This document shows positions 61,671 to 64,000 of a DNA stretch of 64,000 nt, piece after piece. The notes under the pieces are model-generated. The model was not told where the DNA came from. It made no database searches and was given only the letters and a program-made list of their open reading frames with translations. Made by a program: the position numbers and the translations under genes. Source of the stretch: Rhizobiales bacterium YIM 77505. GTDB lineage: Bacteria > Pseudomonadota > Alphaproteobacteria > Rhizobiales > Beijerinckiaceae. Every line of letters begins with the position of its first letter. Position 1 is the stretch's first letter. The stretch lies in assembly GCA_000745135.1 (NCBI GenBank), contig JQNH01000001.1, positions 558,001 through 622,000 on the forward strand, in the 5' to 3' direction.

Positions 61671-64000
61671 ATGAGCCACTTCCTCGACCGACTGACCTTC
61701 TTCAACCGCGTGGTCGGCGAGTTCTCCGACGGCCATGGCATCACGACCAACGAGGACCGTCGCTGGGAGGACGGCTACCGCAAGCGCTGGCAGCACGACA
61801 AGATTGTGCGCTCCACGCACGGCGCCAACTGCACCGGCTCCTGCTCCTGGAAGATCTACGTCAAGGGCGGCATCGTCACCTGGGAGACGCAGCAGACCGA
61901 CTATCCGCGCACGCGGCCCGAGCTGCCGAATCACGAGCCCCGCGGCTGCGCCCGGGGCGCGAGCTACTCCTGGTATCTGTATTCCGCGAACCGCGTGAAG
62001 TACCCGCTCATCCGCTCGCGGCTGCTCAAGCTGTGGCGCGAGGCGCGCACGCTGATGACCCCGGTCGCCGCCTGGGCCTCGATCGTGGAGAATCCCGAGA
62101 AGCGCAAGGCCTACACCTCGCGGCGCGGGCATGGCGGCTTCGTGCGCGCCACGTGGGACGAGGTCAACGAGATCATCGCGGCGGCGAACGCCTACACCGT
62201 GAAGACCTATGGGCCCGACCGCGTCATCGGCTTCTCGCCGATCCCGGCCATGTCCATGGTCTCCTATGCCGCCGGCGCGCGCTACCTGTCGCTCATGGGC
62301 GGCGTGTGCATGTCCTTCTACGACTGGTATTGCGACCTGCCGCCGTCGTCGCCGCAGACCTGGGGCGAGCAGACGGACGTGCCGGAATCAGCCGACTGGT
62401 ACAATGCCGGCTTCCTGATCCTCTGGGGCTCGAACGTCCCGCAGACGCGTACGCCCGACGCCCACTTCTACACGGAGGTGCGCTACCGGGGCGCCAAGAG
62501 CGTCGTGATCTGCCCCGACTACTCGGAGGCCTCCAAATTCGCCGACATGTGGGTGTCGGTGAAGCAGGGCACCGACTCGGCCCTCGCCCTGGCCATGGGC
62601 CATGTGATCCTGCGCGAGTTCCACGTCGACCGCCAGGTGCCGTACTTCAAGGACTACGTGAAGCGCTACACCGACATGCCGATGCTCGTCCGGCTCGTTA
62701 AGCAGGACGGCAGGCTCGTGCCCGACCGCTTCGTGCGCGCCTCGGACGTGCCCGGCCAGCTCGGCGAGACCAACAATCCGGAGTGGAAGACGCTCGCCTT
62801 CGACGAGACGACGGGCGAGCTCGTGGCGCCGCTCGGCTCGGTCGGCTTTCGCTGGGGCGAGAAGGGCAAATGGAACCTCGAGGCCAAGCGCTCCGACGGC
62901 TCGCCGGTCGATCTGCGCCTCTCGCTGGAGAATGCGGCCGACAGCTTTGAGGAGGTGGCGTTCCCGTATTTCGGCAACATCGAGCATGACCATTTCGCGA
63001 GCTCCGACCACGGCAGCGTCCTCGAGCGCCGCGTGCCGGTGAGGAAGCTCGCGCTCAATGACGGCGAGGCGCTCGTCGCCACCGTCTATGACCTCTTCCT
63101 CGCCAATTACGGCATCGACCGCTTCGGCGGACCGAACGTGGCGAAGAGCTATGACGAGGATGTGCCCTACACGCCGGCCTGGGCCGAGAAGATCACCGGC
63201 GTGCCGCGCGACCAGATCATCACGGTGGCCCGCGAGTTCGCTCGCAACGCCGAGAAGACCAATGGACGCTCCATGGTCATCATCGGCGCCGCGATGAACC
63301 ATTGGTACCACGTGGACATGAACTACCGCGGCGTCATCAACATGCTGGTGATGTGCGGCTGCGTGGGGCAGTCAGGGGGCGGCTGGTCGCATTACGTGGG
63401 CCAGGAGAAGCTCAGGCCACAATCCGGCTGGGCACCGCTCGCCTTCGCCCTCGACTGGGGCCGCCCGCCGCGGCAGCAGAACTCCACCTCGTTCTGGTAC
63501 GCCCACACCGACCAGTGGCGCTACGAGACCCTCGACGTGAAGGAAATCCTCTCCCCCACCGCGCCGGCGGGCCCGTGGGACGGCGCCATCATCGACTACA
63601 ACATCCGCGCCGAGCGCATGGGCTGGCTGCCCTCCGCGCCGCAGCTGAAGGAGAACCCGCTCACGATCGCCAAGAGGGCGGAAGCCGCGGGGCTCGAGCC
63701 GAAGGACTACGTTGCCAAGGCGCTGAAGTCCGGCGAGCTCACCCTCTCCTGCGAGGATCCGGACGATCCGAAGAACTGGCCGCGCAACCTCTTCGTGTGG
63801 CGCTCGAACCTGCTCGGCTCCTCCGGCAAGGGCCACGAGTATTTCCTCAAGCACCTGCTCGGCACCTCGCACGGGGTGCTCGGCAAGGACCTCGGGCCTG
63901 AGGGCAAGCGCAAGGCCAAGGAAGTCGTCTGGCACGACGAGGCGCCGCAAGGAAAGCTCGACCTCCTGGTCACGCTCGACTTCCGCATGTCGACCACCTG
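61671..64000 (+). CDS. narG: Respiratory nitrate reductase alpha subunit (partial)
   Basis: The first 776 codons of NarG, the Mo-bisMGD catalytic subunit facing the cytoplasm; the full protein is about 1,240 residues. It starts MSHFLDRLTFFNRVVGEFSD. The FS0 Fe-S cluster motif is STHGANCTGSCSWKIY, with a His and Cys ligands. The Mo ligand Asp lies in MSFYDWYCDLPPSSPQTWGE, the usual NarG position. It continues through the right edge in frame. narH, narJ and narI are expected next. Confidence 0.96.
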   Translation, partial: MSHFLDRLTFFNRVVGEFSDGHGITTNEDRRWEDGYRKRWQHDKIVRSTHGANCTGSCSWKIYVKGGIVTWETQQTDYPRTRPELPNHEPRGCARGASYSWYLYSANRVKYPLIRSRLLKLWREARTLMTPVAAWASIVENPEKRKAYTSRRGHGGFVRATWDEVNEIIAAANAYTVKTYGPDRVIGFSPIPAMSMVSYAAGARYLSLMGGVCMSFYDWYCDLPPSSPQTWGEQTDVPESADWYNAGFLILWGSNVPQTRTPDAHFYTEVRYRGAKSVVICPDYSEASKFADMWVSVKQGTDSALALAMGHVILREFHVDRQVPYFKDYVKRYTDMPMLVRLVKQDGRLVPDRFVRASDVPGQLGETNNPEWKTLAFDETTGELVAPLGSVGFRWGEKGKWNLEAKRSDGSPVDLRLSLENAADSFEEVAFPYFGNIEHDHFASSDHGSVLERRVPVRKLALNDGEALVATVYDLFLANYGIDRFGGPNVAKSYDEDVPYTPAWAEKITGVPRDQIITVAREFARNAEKTNGRSMVIIGAAMNHWYHVDMNYRGVINMLVMCGCVGQSGGGWSHYVGQEKLRPQSGWAPLAFALDWGRPPRQQNSTSFWYAHTDQWRYETLDVKEILSPTAPAGPWDGAIIDYNIRAERMGWLPSAPQLKENPLTIAKRAEAAGLEPKDYVAKALKSGELTLSCEDPDDPKNWPRNLFVWRSNLLGSSGKGHEYFLKHLLGTSHGVLGKDLGPEGKRKAKEVVWHDEAPQGKLDLLVTLDFRMSTT

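Overview
The window looks like a high-GC alphaproteobacterium, most likely Hyphomicrobiales. The first 4.2 kb carries the conserved minus-strand set rpmH-rnpA-yidC-engB, and the gene families throughout (TVP38, HlyD/RND, DUF305/DUF411, PHB depolymerase, NarK1K2 fusion) fit that group. The genus cannot be fixed from this sequence alone.

Layout. 1-8.8 kb is core-like: a DUF423 start, a lipoprotein, engB, yidC, rnpA, rpmH (GTG start), a TVP38 membrane protein, a MerA-like flavoprotein, a histidine kinase and tRNA-Arg(ACG). 8.8-33 kb is an accessory copper island: a CopZ-like chaperone, a cupredoxin, a His-rich protein, an HME-RND adaptor and pump, DUF305, DUF411 and Met-rich/EF-hand proteins, CopA and CueR. 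Three MerR/CueR-type promoters with 19-bp spacers (9447, 10309, 29139 on minus) tie it together. Inside it sits a translationally coupled operon: beta-CASP MBL nuclease, NMP/thymidine phosphorylase, PRPP synthetase and an FNT channel. An IS630 element interrupts the FNT gene. A second identical IS630 lies about 10 kb away, inverted, exactly on a stop codon; an IS5-type element lies between them.

33-35.7 kb is a graveyard of toxin-antitoxin and transposase pieces: an orphan Phd antitoxin with a stump of its toxin, an intact VapBC pair, a frameshifted HigA, and fragments of IS481, IS256 and IS630 transposases. 35.8-48.2 kb is a complete type I-C CRISPR-Cas locus (cas3, cas5c, cas8c, cas7c, cas4, cas1, cas2) followed by an array of 64 repeats.

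The most interesting signal is in the 281-bp gap between cas3 and cas5c. A shortened CRISPR-repeat-like element (38245-38268) keeps the array's stem base and 3' handle. It is followed by a pseudo-spacer whose first 16 nt match, at 13 positions, a site at 38092-38107. That site has a TTC PAM and abuts a TTGACA promoter element. Two of the three mismatches fall at positions 6 and 12, which are not read by type I effectors, and the third would be a G:T wobble. The promoter precedes a 27-codon reading frame with a strong ribosome binding site. This is the architecture of a CreTA (Cascade-repressed toxin) or CreR (Cascade autoregulation) module, here in a type I-C locus.

48.3-58.5 kb holds an MscS channel, an alkylsulfatase gene broken by one amber codon, head-to-head fragments of a porin-like gene and an HlyD gene, a CopG-type regulator with a PHB depolymerase, a second alkylsulfatase fragment, an amidohydrolase and a CMD-family protein. 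From 58.7 kb the nitrate respiration genes begin: a double-domain NarK transporter behind an NnrR/FNR-like box, then narG, which runs off the window.
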